Assembly (NCBI RefSeq): GCF_001428525.1
Contig: NZ_LMHW01000012.1
Location: 372,114-436,113, forward strand
Origin: Flavobacterium sp. Root186
GTDB lineage: Bacteria > Bacteroidota > Bacteroidia > Flavobacteriales > Flavobacteriaceae
Length of the DNA: 64,000 nucleotides
Direction: 5' to 3'
Below, in pieces: positions 33,504 to 45,154 of this stretch. Under the pieces are notes generated by a model. It was not told where the DNA came from, did not search any database, and saw nothing but the letters and a program-made list of their open reading frames with translations. How positions within the stretch are numbered: position 1 is the stretch's first letter; each line of letters opens with the position of its first letter. The position numbers were made by a program, and so were the translations under genes.

Positions 33504-36500
33504 ATGATAACAAATCAGACTGAAAGATTGAATTTTGCCTCTACAAAAAATATCCCTGACTATCCGGATTTCCTAGATGTTCAGGTTAAATCTTTTAAAG
33601 ATTTTTTTCAATTAGAAACTAAATCTGACGAAAGAGGCAACGAAGGGTTATACAACACCTTCATGGAAAATTTTCCAATCACAGATACAAGAAACAACTT
33701 TGTATTGGAGTTCCTAGATTATTTTGTTGATCCTCCGCGTTATACAATTCAAGAATGTATAGAGAGAGGTCTTACTTATAGTGTGCCTTTAAAAGCCAGG
33801 TTAAAACTATACTGTACAGATCCAGAACACGAAGATTTTGAAACTATTGTACAAGATGTTTATCTTGGAACAATACCTTATATGACTCCAAGCGGTACTT
33901 TTGTTATCAATGGTGCTGAGCGTGTAGTAGTATCTCAACTACACCGTTCTCCTGGTGTTTTCTTTGGTCAATCATTCCATGCAAATGGTACAAAACTTTA
34001 TTCTGCCAGAGTAATTCCTTTTAAAGGATCTTGGATAGAATTCTCTACAGATATTAATAGCGTAATGTACGCTTATATCGATAGAAAGAAAAAATTACCA
34101 GTTACAACTTTATTCCGTGCAATTGGGTTCGAAAGAGACAAGGATATCCTTGAAATTTTTGACCTAGCTGAAGAAATTAAAGTTTCTAAAACAGGTATTA
34201 AAAAATATATTGGAAGAAGACTTGCTGCACGTGTATTGAACACTTGGCACGAGGATTTCGTTGATGAAGATACCGGAGAGGTAGTTTCTATCGAACGTAA
34301 CGAAATCATCCTTGATCGTGATACTATTATCGATAAAGATAATGTTGAAGAAATCATCGATTCTAACGTTAAGTCTATTTTGTTACACAAAGAGGATAAT
34401 AACCAAGCTGATTATGCTATTATTCACAATACGTTACAAAAAGATCCAACAAACTCTGAAAAAGAAGCTGTAGAGCACATTTACCGTCAGTTGCGTAACG
34501 CTGAACCGCCTGATGAGGAAACTGCTCGTGGTATTATCGATAAATTGTTCTTCTCTGATCAACGTTATAACTTAGGTGAAGTTGGTCGTTATAGAATGAA
34601 CAAAAAACTTGGTTTAGATATCCCAATGGAAAAGCAAGTACTTACCAAAGAAGATATCATTACCATTGTAAAATATTTGATCGAATTGATTAACTCTAAA
34701 GCAGAGATTGATGATATTGATCACTTATCAAACCGTCGTGTTAGAACAGTTGGAGAACAATTGTCTCAACAATTCGGTGTTGGTTTAGCACGTATGGCAA
34801 GAACTATTCGTGAGAGAATGAACGTTAGAGATAACGAGGTGTTTACGCCAATTGATTTGATTAATGCTAAAACATTATCATCAGTTATCAACTCTTTCTT
34901 TGGTACGAACCAGTTGTCTCAATTTATGGATCAAACGAATCCACTTGCTGAGATTACGCACAAAAGAAGATTATCTGCACTTGGACCTGGTGGACTTTCG
35001 AGAGAGAGAGCTGGTTTCGAGGTTCGTGACGTTCACTATACACACTATGGTCGTTTATGTCCGATTGAAACTCCAGAGGGACCAAACATTGGTTTGATTT
35101 CATCTCTTGGTGTTTATGCAAAAGTAAACGGGATGGGTTTCATCGAAACTCCTTACCGTAAAGTAACTAATGGTGTAGTTGATTTAGAAAGTACTCCAAT
35201 TTACTTAAGTGCTGAAGAAGAAGAAGGAAAAATGATTGCTCAGGCAAACATTGAGATGGATGCTTCTGGTAAAATTACAGCTAGCAATGTTATTGCTCGT
35301 GAGGAAGGTGACTTCCCAGTTGTTGAGCCATCAGCAGTACATTATACAGACGTTGCTCCTAACCAGATTGCTTCGATTTCGGCTTCATTGATTCCTTTCC
35401 TGGAACATGATGATGCGAACCGTGCGTTGATGGGATCAAACATGATGCGTCAGGCGGTTCCTTTGATCCGTCCGGAAGCGCCGATTGTTGGTACAGGTTT
35501 AGAGCGTCAGGTAGCTTCAGATTCTAGAGTATTGATTAATGCTGAAGGAGATGGAACTGTAGAATATGTTGATGCCAATATCATTACTATTAAATACGAC
35601 CGTACTGAAGACGAAAGAATGGTTAGTTTTGATGCTGATGAAAAAACATACAACTTAATTAAATTTAGAAAAACCAATCAAGGTACAAGTATCAACTTGA
35701 AACCAATCGTAAGAAAAGGTGACAGAGTTGTTCTTGGACAGGTATTATCAGAAGGATATGCTACTCAAAATGGTGAATTAGCTTTAGGTAGAAACTTAAA
35801 AGTTGCGTTCATGCCATGGAAAGGGTATAACTTTGAGGATGCGATTGTAATTTCTGAAAAAGTAGTTCGTGATGATATTTTTACTTCTATCCACGTTGAT
35901 GATTATTCATTAGAGGTTAGAGATACTAAGTTAGGAAATGAAGAGTTAACAAACGATATTCCTAACGTTTCTGAAGAAGCTACTAAAGATTTAGATGAAA
36001 ACGGTATGATCAGAATTGGAGCAGAGGTTAAACCTGGCGACATTCTAATCGGAAAAATTACACCAAAAGGAGAATCAGATCCTACTCCAGAAGAGAAATT
36101 GCTTCGTGCAATCTTTGGGGATAAAGCAGGTGATGTAAAAGATGCTTCGTTAAAAGCTTCTCCATCTTTACACGGTGTAGTTCTTGATAAAAAATTATTT
36201 GCAAGAGCCGTAAAAGATAAACGTAAACGTACTCAGGATAAGGATGCTTTAGGCGCTTTAGAAATGGAGTTCGAAACTAAATTTGTTGAATTAAAAGACA
36301 GATTGGTTGAGAAATTATTCCTGATCGTTAACGGAAAAACATCTCAAGGTGTAATGAATGATTTGGGTGAAGAAGTTTTACCCAAAGGTAAAAAATATAC
36401 TCAAAAAATGCTTTACGCAGTAGAAGATTTTGCTCACTTAAGCAAAGGTCAATGGGTTGCTGATGACGCTACTAATAAAATGGTTAATGATTTAATTCAT

Positions 36501-37316
36501 AATTATAAAATTAAGCTGAACGACTTACAAGGATCTTTAAGAAGAGAAAAATTCACTATTACAGTTGGAGATGAATTACCATCTGGAATCTTGAAATTGG
36601 CGAAAATTTATATCGCTAAAAAACGTAAACTGAAAGTAGGGGATAAAATGGCAGGACGTCACGGTAACAAAGGTATTGTTGCAAGAATCGTTCGTCATGA
36701 AGATATGCCTTTCCTTGAAGACGGAACACCTGTTGATATTGTGTTGAATCCACTTGGGGTACCTTCACGTATGAACATTGGTCAGATTTATGAGACTGTT
36801 CTAGGATGGGCTGGTATGAACTTGGGTAGAAAATTTGCTACTCCAATTTTTGACGGTGCTTCTTTAGATCAAATTAATGAATTGACTGATGAAGCTGGAG
36901 TACCACGTTTTGGACATACACACCTTTATGATGGTGGTACTGGAGAGCGTTTCCATCAAGCTGCGACTGTGGGTGTAATTTACATGCTTAAATTAGGACA
37001 CATGGTTGATGATAAGATGCACGCACGTTCTATCGGACCATACTCGTTGATCACTCAACAACCACTTGGAGGTAAAGCTCAATTTGGAGGTCAGCGTTTT
37101 GGAGAGATGGAGGTTTGGGCACTTGAAGCTTATGGAGCATCAAGTACACTACGTGAAATCTTAACAGTTAAATCGGATGACGTTATTGGTAGAGCTAAAA
37201 CTTACGAGGCTATCGTTAAGGGAGAGTCTATGCCAGAACCAGGATTGCCAGAATCATTCAATGTATTAATGCATGAATTGAAAGGTCTTGGACTTGATAT
37301 TCGTTTAGAAGAATAA
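33504..37316 (+). CDS. rpoB: RNA polymerase beta subunit
   Basis: The protein has 1270 residues. The ATG at 33504 is chosen over the in-frame TTG at 33501, as it gives the clean start [16 protein letters not shown]. The rifampicin region ([39 protein letters not shown]) and the catalytic neighbourhood [12 protein letters not shown] are intact, and the C-terminal block GLDIRLEE is standard. The subunit forms half the active cleft. A 300-base spacer separates it from rpoC. No obvious insertion or fission was noted. Confidence 0.98.
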   Translation: MITNQTERLNFASTKNIPDYPDFLDVQVKSFKDFFQLETKSDERGNEGLYNTFMENFPITDTRNNFVLEFLDYFVDPPRYTIQECIERGLTYSVPLKARLKLYCTDPEHEDFETIVQDVYLGTIPYMTPSGTFVINGAERVVVSQLHRSPGVFFGQSFHANGTKLYSARVIPFKGSWIEFSTDINSVMYAYIDRKKKLPVTTLFRAIGFERDKDILEIFDLAEEIKVSKTGIKKYIGRRLAARVLNTWHEDFVDEDTGEVVSIERNEIILDRDTIIDKDNVEEIIDSNVKSILLHKEDNNQADYAIIHNTLQKDPTNSEKEAVEHIYRQLRNAEPPDEETARGIIDKLFFSDQRYNLGEVGRYRMNKKLGLDIPMEKQVLTKEDIITIVKYLIELINSKAEIDDIDHLSNRRVRTVGEQLSQQFGVGLARMARTIRERMNVRDNEVFTPIDLINAKTLSSVINSFFGTNQLSQFMDQTNPLAEITHKRRLSALGPGGLSRERAGFEVRDVHYTHYGRLCPIETPEGPNIGLISSLGVYAKVNGMGFIETPYRKVTNGVVDLESTPIYLSAEEEEGKMIAQANIEMDASGKITASNVIAREEGDFPVVEPSAVHYTDVAPNQIASISASLIPFLEHDDANRALMGSNMMRQAVPLIRPEAPIVGTGLERQVASDSRVLINAEGDGTVEYVDANIITIKYDRTEDERMVSFDADEKTYNLIKFRKTNQGTSINLKPIVRKGDRVVLGQVLSEGYATQNGELALGRNLKVAFMPWKGYNFEDAIVISEKVVRDDIFTSIHVDDYSLEVRDTKLGNEELTNDIPNVSEEATKDLDENGMIRIGAEVKPGDILIGKITPKGESDPTPEEKLLRAIFGDKAGDVKDASLKASPSLHGVVLDKKLFARAVKDKRKRTQDKDALGALEMEFETKFVELKDRLVEKLFLIVNGKTSQGVMNDLGEEVLPKGKKYTQKMLYAVEDFAHLSKGQWVADDATNKMVNDLIHNYKIKLNDLQGSLRREKFTITVGDELPSGILKLAKIYIAKKRKLKVGDKMAGRHGNKGIVARIVRHEDMPFLEDGTPVDIVLNPLGVPSRMNIGQIYETVLGWAGMNLGRKFATPIFDGASLDQINELTDEAGVPRFGHTHLYDGGTGERFHQAATVGVIYMLKLGHMVDDKMHARSIGPYSLITQQPLGGKAQFGGQRFGEMEVWALEAYGASSTLREILTVKSDDVIGRAKTYEAIVKGESMPEPGLPESFNVLMHELKGLGLDIRLEE

Positions 37317-37616
37317 TAAGTATTAGGCAGTTGTCAGTCCCGATTTTTATCGGGACTGATTACTCATTTATAGAAGTTTTTAGGATTTATACCCGTAACC
37401 CGTTCCGATTTTTTATATAACCCCTAAGCGTTTTATAATTAGCACTTCAAAATAATAAGGTTTGAAGTTTAGAGAAGTAACCCGAGGTAGTTATAGTCAA
37501 AAGTCAAATGTCTTAAAGTTTATAAAGTCTCAACTGACTTTCGATTTTCGACTTTCAAACTTTCGACTTAAACAAGAATCAATTTTTTAATTGCAAATAA
37601 ATCAATAGTAAAAACT
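37317..37616. other. 300-base spacer between rpoB and rpoC with a palindromic repeat
   Basis: AGTCCCGATTTTTATCGGGACT (37336-37357) is a perfect palindrome with a short T-rich loop, of the type common in Flavobacterium spacers. No strong T-run follows. Beyond it the spacer holds AT-rich, repetitive words (TTTCGACTTTC) and no gene. Confidence 0.65.
37336..37357. repeat. CCCGAT/ATCGGG palindrome
   Basis: AGTCCCGAT, TTTT and ATCGGGACT pair exactly. It is inside the rpoB-rpoC spacer, not at an end. Confidence 0.75.
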
Positions 37617-40600
37617 ATGATGAATAATAGAAATAATAATAAGGATAAAAATCCAGTTAAAAGATTTAATAAAATCTCAATTGGATTGGCTTCACCAGAA
37701 TCTATCTTGAAAGAATCAAGAGGAGAGGTATTGAAACCAGAAACTATCAACTACAGAACTCACAAACCAGAGCGTGACGGACTTTTCTGCGAAAGAATTT
37801 TCGGACCTGTTAAGGATTTTGAATGTGCATGTGGTAAATATAAAAGAATTCGTTACAAAGGTATTATCTGTGACCGTTGTGGTGTTGAAGTTACTGAGAA
37901 AAAAGTACGTCGTGACAGAGTAGGACACATCAATCTTGTTGTGCCAATTGCTCACATCTGGTATTTCCGTTCTCTTCCAAACAAAATTGGTTATATCCTT
38001 GGTCTTCCATCTAAGAAATTAGATATGATCATTTACTACGAAAGATACGTAGTAATCCAGGCTGGTATTGCTAAAAATGCAGATGGAGAATCATTACAAA
38101 GATTAGATTTCTTGACTGAAGAAGAATATTTAAATATTTTAGATACTCTTCCGCAAGAAAATCAATATTTAGATGATATGGATCCTAATAAATTTGTTGC
38201 CAAAATGGGAGCAGAATGTATTATGGATTTATTGGCTCGTATTGATTTAGATGCTTTATCTTATGAATTAAGACACAGCGCTAACAACGAAACATCTAAA
38301 CAACGTAAAACTGAAGCTTTAAAAAGATTACAAGTTGTTGAGTCTTTCCGTGAGTCTAACTTAAACCGCGAAAACCGTCCTGAGTGGATGATTATGAAAG
38401 TGGTTCCTGTTATTCCACCAGAATTACGTCCGCTTGTGCCACTTGATGGAGGTCGTTTTGCAACTTCAGATTTAAATGATTTATACCGTCGTGTAATCAT
38501 CCGTAACAACCGTTTGAAGAGATTAATGGAGATTAAAGCTCCTGAAGTTATCTTGAGAAACGAAAAACGTATGTTACAAGAATCTGTAGATTCATTATTT
38601 GATAACACTCGTAAAGCTTCTGCTGTTAAAACAGAATCTAACAGACCATTAAAATCATTATCTGATTCCTTAAAAGGTAAGCAAGGACGTTTCCGTCAAA
38701 ACTTACTTGGAAAACGTGTGGATTATTCTGCTCGTTCGGTAATTGTTGTTGGTCCTGAATTAAAATTATTCGAATGTGGATTGCCAAAAGACATGGCATC
38801 TGAATTATACAAACCTTTCGTTATCCGTAAATTGATAGAAAGAGGTATTGTTAAAACAGTAAAATCTGCTAAGAAAATCATAGACAAAAAAGAGCCTGTA
38901 GTTTGGGATATCCTTGAAAATGTAATTAAAGGACACCCAGTATTACTTAACCGTGCTCCTACGTTACACAGACTTGGTATTCAAGCTTTCCAACCAAAAT
39001 TAATTGAAGGAAAAGCGATCCAATTGCACCCATTAGTATGTACGGCTTTCAACGCCGATTTTGATGGGGATCAGATGGCAGTTCACTTGCCATTAGGGCC
39101 GGAGGCTATTTTGGAGGCTCAATTATTAATGTTGGCTTCTCACAATATCCTGAATCCTGCAAATGGTGCTCCAATTACTGTACCTTCTCAGGATATGGTC
39201 TTGGGTCTATACTATATGACCAAAGAACGTATCTCGACACCAGAACATGTAATTTTAGGTCAAGACTTGACTTTCTATTCTGCTGAAGAAGTAAATATTG
39301 CATTAAACGAAGGAAGATTAGAATTGAATGCTCGTGTGAAAATTAGAGCAAAAGATTTTAATGACGCTGGAGAATTAGTGTACAAAATCATTCAAACAAC
39401 TGCAGGACGTGTATTATTTAATGAAGTAGTACCTGAAGCAGCTGGATATATCAATGACGTATTGACTAAGAAAAACCTTAGAGATATTATCGGTCACATT
39501 TTAAGTGTAACTGATGTACCTACAACGGCAGCTTTCTTGGATAATATGAAAGATATGGGGTATAAATTTGCATTTAGAGGAGGTTTATCATTCTCTTTAG
39601 GTGATATTAGAATTCCAGAACAAAAAACTAAGTTAATTGCAGATGCCAGAGAGCAAGTTGAAGGTATCTCAACTAACTATAACATGGGTCTTATTACAAA
39701 TAACGAGCGTTACAACCAAGTTATTGACGTATGGACTTCAGCAAATGCGCAGTTAACAGAATTAGCAATGAAAAATATTAGAGAAGACCAACAAGGTTTC
39801 AACTCTGTATATATGATGCTTGATTCTGGGGCGAGGGGTTCTAAGGAGCAGATTCGTCAGTTAACTGGTATGCGTGGTTTGATGGCTAAGCCTAAAAAAT
39901 CTACTGCTGGTGGTGGTGAGATTATTGAAAACCCGATTCTTTCTAACTTTAAGGAAGGTCTTTCGATTCTTGAGTATTTCATTTCTACTCACGGTGCTCG
40001 TAAAGGACTTGCGGATACGGCTCTTAAAACGGCCGATGCTGGTTACTTAACAAGAAGGCTTCATGACGTTTCTCAAGATGTTATTGTTAACATCGAAGAT
40101 TGTGGAACTTTAAGAGGCGTTGAAGTTTCTGCTTTGAAGAAAAATGAGGAAATCGTTGAATCATTAGGAGAAAGAATTTTAGGACGTGTTGCATTGCAAG
40201 ATGTTATAAACCCACTTACTAATGAAGTAATGGTTCAATCTGGACACCAAATTACTGAAGCAATTATGAGAACTATCGAAGCTTCTCCAATTGAAAAAGT
40301 AGAGGTTAGATCTCCATTAACTTGTGAAGCTTTAAAAGGTATTTGTGCTAAGTGTTACGGTAGAAACTTAGCTACCGGAAAAATGACACAAAGAGGTGAA
40401 GCTGTCGGAGTTATTGCAGCTCAGTCTATTGGAGAGCCAGGTACACAGTTAACACTTCGTACGTTCCACGTTGGAGGGGTTGCAGGAGGTATCTCTGAAG
40501 AATCTAGTATTGTTACAAGATTCAACGGTAGACTTGAGATTGAAGATTTAAAAACTGTTAAAGGTGAGGATAGTGAAGGTAATGCGACTGATATCGTAGT

Positions 40601-41927
40601 ATCACGTTCAACTGAATTAAAATTAGTTGATGAGAAAACTGGAATCGTTTTAAACACACACAATATTCCTTACGGATCTAGTATTTTCGTTAAGGATGGT
40701 GAAGTAGTTACTAAAGGAACTGTGATCTGTAAGTGGGATCCATATAATGGTGTAATTGTTTCTGAATTTACTGGTAAGATTGCTTACGAGGATTTAGAAC
40801 AAGGACAATCATTCATGGTTGAGATCGATGAGCAGACTGGTTTCCAGGAAAAAGTAATTTCTGAGGCTAGAAATAAAAAATTAATTCCAACTTTATTAGT
40901 TTATGGTAAAGAAGGTGAATTGATTCGTTCTTACAACTTACCAGTAGGTGCACACTTAATGGTTGAGAACGGTGAGAAAATTAAAGCAGGTAAAGTATTA
41001 GTAAAAATCCCGCGTCGTTCTTCTAAAGCAGGCGATATCACGGGAGGTTTACCAAGAATTACTGAGTTGCTTGAGGCTCGTAACCCTTCAAACCCAGCGG
41101 TTGTATCTGAAATTGACGGTGTTGTTTCTTTTGGAAAAATCAAAAGAGGTAACCGTGAGATCGTTATCGAATCTAAATTTGGTGAAATTAAAAAGTATTT
41201 AGTTAAACTTTCTAGCCAAATCTTAGTACAAGAAAATGACTTCGTAAGAGCGGGAGTTCCATTGTCTGATGGTGCAATTACGCCAGATGATATCTTGAGA
41301 ATTCAAGGACCAGCTGCTGTTCAACAGTATTTAGTAAATGAAATTCAAGAGGTTTACCGTTTACAAGGGGTAAAAATTAATGACAAGCACTTTGAGGTAG
41401 TTATTCGTCAAATGATGCGTAAAGTAAGAGTTCAGGATCCAGGAGATACATTATTCCTAGAAGATCAATTGATTCACACTAAAGATTTCATCGTTCAAAA
41501 CGATAAATTATACGGTATGAAAGTGGTTGAAGACGCTGGAGATTCTGCTGTATTGAAACCAGGTCAAATTATTTCTCCTCGTGATTTACGTGATGAAAAT
41601 TCATTGTTGAAACGAAATGATAAAAATCTTGTTGTAGCAAGAGACGTAATTACTGCAACTGCAACGCCAGTTCTACAAGGTATTACAAGAGCTTCGCTAC
41701 AAACTAAATCATTCATCTCTGCTGCTTCTTTCCAAGAAACAACAAAAGTACTTAACGAAGCTGCTGTAGCTGGTAAAGTAGATGATTTAGAAGGATTAAA
41801 AGAAAATGTAATTGTTGGACACAGAATTCCTGCAGGAACTGGTATGAGAGAATACGATAACACTATCGTAGGATCTAAAGACGATTACAATGAAATGATG
41901 GCTAATAAAGAAGAATATATTTATTAA
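37617..41927 (+). CDS. rpoC: RNA polymerase beta' subunit
   Basis: The protein has 1436 residues. The start may be the ATG at 37617 or the next codon at 37620 (Met-Met). The N-terminal zinc ribbon ([19 protein letters not shown]) is followed by the clamp. [12 protein letters not shown] carries the three catalytic Asp that bind magnesium. GIIETPIL-type and ITEGLPRI-type late blocks lead to the normal C-terminus. It forms the other half of the catalytic cleft. Only 10 bases separate it from the next gene, so they are probably co-transcribed. Confidence 0.98.
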   Translation: MMNNRNNNKDKNPVKRFNKISIGLASPESILKESRGEVLKPETINYRTHKPERDGLFCERIFGPVKDFECACGKYKRIRYKGIICDRCGVEVTEKKVRRDRVGHINLVVPIAHIWYFRSLPNKIGYILGLPSKKLDMIIYYERYVVIQAGIAKNADGESLQRLDFLTEEEYLNILDTLPQENQYLDDMDPNKFVAKMGAECIMDLLARIDLDALSYELRHSANNETSKQRKTEALKRLQVVESFRESNLNRENRPEWMIMKVVPVIPPELRPLVPLDGGRFATSDLNDLYRRVIIRNNRLKRLMEIKAPEVILRNEKRMLQESVDSLFDNTRKASAVKTESNRPLKSLSDSLKGKQGRFRQNLLGKRVDYSARSVIVVGPELKLFECGLPKDMASELYKPFVIRKLIERGIVKTVKSAKKIIDKKEPVVWDILENVIKGHPVLLNRAPTLHRLGIQAFQPKLIEGKAIQLHPLVCTAFNADFDGDQMAVHLPLGPEAILEAQLLMLASHNILNPANGAPITVPSQDMVLGLYYMTKERISTPEHVILGQDLTFYSAEEVNIALNEGRLELNARVKIRAKDFNDAGELVYKIIQTTAGRVLFNEVVPEAAGYINDVLTKKNLRDIIGHILSVTDVPTTAAFLDNMKDMGYKFAFRGGLSFSLGDIRIPEQKTKLIADAREQVEGISTNYNMGLITNNERYNQVIDVWTSANAQLTELAMKNIREDQQGFNSVYMMLDSGARGSKEQIRQLTGMRGLMAKPKKSTAGGGEIIENPILSNFKEGLSILEYFISTHGARKGLADTALKTADAGYLTRRLHDVSQDVIVNIEDCGTLRGVEVSALKKNEEIVESLGERILGRVALQDVINPLTNEVMVQSGHQITEAIMRTIEASPIEKVEVRSPLTCEALKGICAKCYGRNLATGKMTQRGEAVGVIAAQSIGEPGTQLTLRTFHVGGVAGGISEESSIVTRFNGRLEIEDLKTVKGEDSEGNATDIVVSRSTELKLVDEKTGIVLNTHNIPYGSSIFVKDGEVVTKGTVICKWDPYNGVIVSEFTGKIAYEDLEQGQSFMVEIDEQTGFQEKVISEARNKKLIPTLLVYGKEGELIRSYNLPVGAHLMVENGEKIKAGKVLVKIPRRSSKAGDITGGLPRITELLEARNPSNPAVVSEIDGVVSFGKIKRGNREIVIESKFGEIKKYLVKLSSQILVQENDFVRAGVPLSDGAITPDDILRIQGPAAVQQYLVNEIQEVYRLQGVKINDKHFEVVIRQMMRKVRVQDPGDTLFLEDQLIHTKDFIVQNDKLYGMKVVEDAGDSAVLKPGQIISPRDLRDENSLLKRNDKNLVVARDVITATATPVLQGITRASLQTKSFISAASFQETTKVLNEAAVAGKVDDLEGLKENVIVGHRIPAGTGMREYDNTIVGSKDDYNEMMANKEEYIY

Positions 41928-41937
41928 TTAGGAAACT

Positions 41938-42249
41938 ATGAGTAATCCGAAACAACAACAAGAGCAAATTAACATTGAGTTAGACGAAACTATTGCAGAA
42001 GGAATTTATTCTAATCTTGCAATTATCAATCACTCATCATCAGAGTTTGTTTTAGATTTTGTAAGCATTATGCCGGGTATTCCTAAAGCCAAGGTAAAGT
42101 CAAGAATTGTCTTGACACCACAACATGCTAAAAGATTATTAAGAGCAATAGGTGAAAATATCCATAGATTTGAGGCCGCTCATGGCGAAATCAAAGAAAC
42201 GGAACAAGCACCAATACCGCTTAATTTTGGTCCGGCAGGACAAGCATAA
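41938..42249 (+). CDS. DUF3467 family protein
   Basis: The protein has 103 residues, typical of the small DUF3467 group found directly after rpoC in Bacteroidetes. Recognisable parts are INIELDETIAEGIYSNLAII, SSSEFVLDFVSIMPG and KSRIVLTPQHAKRLLRAI. It has no signal peptide and no known function. The conserved place suggests a link with RNA polymerase or with envelope regulation, which is inference. It is 10 bases after rpoC and ends at its own terminator (42254-42286). Confidence 0.88.
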   Translation: MSNPKQQQEQINIELDETIAEGIYSNLAIINHSSSEFVLDFVSIMPGIPKAKVKSRIVLTPQHAKRLLRAIGENIHRFEAAHGEIKETEQAPIPLNFGPAGQA

Positions 42250-42253
42250 ATTT

Positions 42254-42286
42254 TAAAGCCCCATTTTAATGGGGCTTTTTTTTTTG
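42254..42286 (+). terminator. intrinsic terminator after the DUF3467 gene
   Basis: AAAGCCCC, ATTTTAA and TGGGGCTTTTTTTTTT form an 8-bp GC-rich stem and a long T-run. Confidence 0.93.
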
Positions 42287-42601
42287 CGGTAGAGTTACAA
42301 TAAATGCAGTTAATCTGATTTAATATACTTTAATCGACTAAATTTTCCTTCGTGGTTATATTGTTCTAATTTGGCTCTGCCTATGAAAGATTAATTTTTG
42401 AAATATAATGACTTAGTAAGGTTGATTTAATTCAAATTAAAAAAAAGCGCTAATCAAATTAGCGCTTTTTTTATGCCTAAAAATGAATAAATCAATTTAT
42501 AATTTCAAAATATTTTGATTGTTTCCCAACCTTTTTATACAAAATGTACTCTATATAAGTAAGAACCATTAACAAAGGTTTTAACTTAAATAAATTATAG
42601 T
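42287..42601. other. spacer with an orphan terminator-like hairpin
   Basis: After the DUF3467 terminator come about 160 bases without an open reading frame, then a second strong hairpin (42445-42473), then an AT-rich leader to the next gene. I see no gene that the second hairpin would end, so it may close a small RNA or an antisense transcript. Confidence 0.55.
42445..42473. terminator. orphan bidirectional terminator
   Basis: AAAAAAGCGCTAATC, AA and ATTAGCGCTTTTTTT pair over about 9 bases with A- and T-runs. No gene stop lies within 190 bases on the left on the plus strand except the DUF3467 gene, which has its own terminator. Confidence 0.75.
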
Positions 42602-43336
42602 ATGAAAAAGAAATTCACCTTAGAAATAAAAAATCCTTGCTCTGAAAATTTTGATAAAATGATTCCTAACACTGGTGGTTCATTTTGTAATTCATGCATG
42701 AAAAATGTGATCGATTTAAGTAAAAAAACAAATTCTGAAGTTGCTAAATTCATTGCCGGAAATAAAGATAGAAACATTTGTGCACGATTAAAAACAACAC
42801 AGTTGGAAGAGCAATTTGTATACAGTGAGACTTCTAAGATCAACACTTTAAAATATGCAGCAGTTGCTGCAACTGTTTTACTTACATCAAACCTTACTGC
42901 ACAAGAAAAAGAGCCTGTTAAAATTGAAAAAGCCTGTGCGGAGCCTATGCATAGATTAGGCAAAGTGATTTCTAATCAAGTTTTAAATGAAGTAGTCTTA
43001 GTAACAGTAAAAGGAAAAGTATTAGAAGCAAAAACACATAAACCTTTTGATAAAGAAACATATCCAGATTTAATGTTAGCTGTTAATGGTTCACAAACTC
43101 CCGTGAAAGTAAATCCAAAAACGGGAGAGTTTTCTATACCAGCTCAAGTTTCAAAAAATAGTAAAACGTTAATAGTTACGATTACAGGAAGCGATTATTA
43201 TCTTTCAAAAGAAATACCTTTTACTATAAAAGCAGTTAAAAATAATGTTTTGTCACAAAATATAATTATTGATGCAGAAGAGCTGACTAAAATTTTTATT
43301 GCCGGCGGTTTAGGAATTAATTATACGGATCAATAA
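42602..43336 (+). CDS. protein with N-terminal four-Cys motif, one membrane helix and a periplasmic domain
   Basis: The protein has 244 residues. Residues 1-65 are cytoplasmic and contain four cysteines, C13 in NPCSENFDKM, C29 and C32 in GSFCNSCMKNVIDL and C60 in NICARL. This spacing resembles a zinc-binding module seen at the N-terminus of many Bacteroidetes proteins. Residues 83-100 form a membrane helix (LKYAAVAATVLLTSN). The rest is periplasmic, with a beta-rich, carboxypeptidase-regulatory-like region (VTVKGKVLEAKTHKPF, FSIPAQVSKNSKTLIVTI). I do not know its role. The layout suggests sensing or anchoring across the membrane. It stands alone between two terminators. Confidence 0.75.
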   Translation: MKKKFTLEIKNPCSENFDKMIPNTGGSFCNSCMKNVIDLSKKTNSEVAKFIAGNKDRNICARLKTTQLEEQFVYSETSKINTLKYAAVAATVLLTSNLTAQEKEPVKIEKACAEPMHRLGKVISNQVLNEVVLVTVKGKVLEAKTHKPFDKETYPDLMLAVNGSQTPVKVNPKTGEFSIPAQVSKNSKTLIVTITGSDYYLSKEIPFTIKAVKNNVLSQNIIIDAEELTKIFIAGGLGINYTDQ

Positions 43337-43359
43337 AACAAAATGTTGGGGATGTAATG

Positions 43360-43389
43360 AAAAAAGGCTGTCTAAGACAGCCTTTTTAT
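43360..43389. terminator. bidirectional terminator between the four-Cys gene and prfC
   Basis: AAAAAAGGCTGTCTT-like sequence pairs with AAGACAGCCTTTTT (GGCTGTC, TAA, GACAGCC) with A- and T-runs, between convergent stops. Confidence 0.9.
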
Positions 43390-43406
43390 ATTTTCTAAAG
43401 AAGTGA

Positions 43407-44999
43407 TTAATCAAATTCAGAAGTAAAGTATAATTTCACACTTGGATATTTACTTTGTGTCATTTGAATTGTAAAATCAGAATCGGCTAAAAATACCAGC
43501 TGGCCATATTTATCATGCGCAAGGAATTTTTGTTTGATTCTTTTAAACTCCTTGAATTCTTCATTTTTAGCATCATCAGGTTTTACCCAGCAAGCTTTGT
43601 GAACAGGGAAGTTTTCGTAAGTACATTTCGCACCGTATTCATGCTCTAAACGATATTGAATAACCTCATATTGTAGGGCTCCAACAGTTCCGATAACTTT
43701 ACGATTATTCAACTCCAGAGTAAACAATTGCGCTACACCTTCATCCATCAACTGATCTACTCCTTTTTCTAATTGCTTAGCTTTCATAGGATCGGCATTA
43801 TTGATGTATCTAAAATGTTCCGGAGAGAAACTCGGAATTCCTTTAAAACTCATTACTTCGCCCTCAGTCAAAGTATCTCCAATTTTAAAGTTTCCCGTAT
43901 CATGCAAACCAACAATATCCCCTGGATATGAAATATCTACGATTTCTTTTTTTTCTGCGAAAAAGGCATTCGGACTTGAGAATTTTAAATTTTTCTTTTG
44001 ACGAACGTGATAATAAGGTTTGTTTCTTTCGAAAGTTCCCGAAACAATTTTTATAAAAGCTAAACGGTCGCGGTGTTTCGGATCCATGTTAGCGTGAATT
44101 TTAAATACAAAACCAGACATTTTTTCTTCTGCCGGATCAACCAAACGAGTTTCAGAATCTTTTGGTCTTGGAGATGGAGCAATCGCTACGAAACAATCTA
44201 ACAATTCGCGAACTCCAAAATTATTCAAAGCTGAACCAAAAAATACAGGCTGAATTTTTCCATCTAAATAATCCTGGCGCTCAAACGTTGGATAGACTTC
44301 ATCAATCAATTCTAATTCTTCACGAAGTTTTTCAGCTGCTTTTTGACCAACGATTTTATCTAATTCAGGATTATTTTGAACATCAGAAAAAGCAATAGTT
44401 TCTTCGATATTTTTACGGCTGTCTCCACTAAAAAGATTGATATTTTCTTCCCAAAGATTATAAATTCCCTGAAAATCATACCCCATTCCGATTGGGAAAC
44501 TTAAAGGAGTAACTTTTAATCCCAATTTTTGCTCCACTTCATCCATCAAATCAAAAGCATCTTTACCTTCACGGTCTAATTTGTTGATGAAAACAATCAT
44601 CGGAATGTTACGCATTCTACAAACGGCCACCAATTTCTCGGTTTGTTCCTCAACCCCTTTTGCAACGTCAATAACCACAATAACACTATCAACAGCTGTA
44701 AGAGTTCTAAAAGTATCTTCGGCAAAATCCTTGTGCCCCGGAGTATCAAGGATATTGATTTTTTTATCTTTATAATTAAAAGCAAGTACAGAAGTCGAAA
44801 CCGAAATACCTCTCTGGCGTTCGATTTCCATAAAGTCACTCGTTGCACCTTTTTTAATTTTATTATTTTTTACAGCTCCAGCTTCCTGAATAGCTCCTCC
44901 AAATAATAATAATTTTTCCGTTAATGTTGTTTTACCGGCATCGGGATGCGATATAATTCCAAATGTTCTTCTGCGTTGTATTTCTTTTAAAAAGCTCAT
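43407..44999 (-). CDS. prfC: peptide chain release factor 3
   Basis: RF3 is a GTPase that recycles RF1 and RF2 from the ribosome after termination. The 530 residues are normal. GIISHPDAGKTTLTEKLLLFGG is the P-loop region, DTPGHKDFAEDTFRTL carries the second motif and MIVFINKLDREG the G4 motif. The C-terminal part holds the usual VIQYRLEHEYGA block. It has an exact TACTTTTG promoter element on the minus strand (45019-45026). It is a lone gene. Confidence 0.96.
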   Translation of the reverse strand: MSFLKEIQRRRTFGIISHPDAGKTTLTEKLLLFGGAIQEAGAVKNNKIKKGATSDFMEIERQRGISVSTSVLAFNYKDKKINILDTPGHKDFAEDTFRTLTAVDSVIVVIDVAKGVEEQTEKLVAVCRMRNIPMIVFINKLDREGKDAFDLMDEVEQKLGLKVTPLSFPIGMGYDFQGIYNLWEENINLFSGDSRKNIEETIAFSDVQNNPELDKIVGQKAAEKLREELELIDEVYPTFERQDYLDGKIQPVFFGSALNNFGVRELLDCFVAIAPSPRPKDSETRLVDPAEEKMSGFVFKIHANMDPKHRDRLAFIKIVSGTFERNKPYYHVRQKKNLKFSSPNAFFAEKKEIVDISYPGDIVGLHDTGNFKIGDTLTEGEVMSFKGIPSFSPEHFRYINNADPMKAKQLEKGVDQLMDEGVAQLFTLELNNRKVIGTVGALQYEVIQYRLEHEYGAKCTYENFPVHKACWVKPDDAKNEEFKEFKRIKQKFLAHDKYGQLVFLADSDFTIQMTQSKYPSVKLYFTSEFD

Positions 45000-45018
45000 A
45001 TTTTGTATAAATAGGTTG

Positions 45019-45026
45019 CAAAAGTA
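45019..45026 (-). promoter_or_regulatory. prfC promoter -7 element
   Basis: TACTTTTG on the minus strand matches TAnnTTTG, about 20 bases before the prfC ATG. Confidence 0.5.
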
Positions 45027-45108
45027 CTATTAATTACGGCTTAATAAAAATATTCAGTTCTTAAATTGAAAGCGATAACTTTTCAAGACAGTACTTTTTA
45101 TAAAAAAA

Positions 45109-45135
45109 TAAGGCTGTTTTTAAAAACAGCCTTAA
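45109..45135 (-). terminator. intrinsic terminator of the alpha-amylase gene
   Basis: On the minus strand AAGGCTGTTTTTAAAAACAGCCTTATTTTTTT forms a stem of GGCTGTTTTT with AAAAACAGCC, followed by a T-run. Confidence 0.88.
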
Positions 45136-45154
45136 ATCGATATTGAAAAATGAA

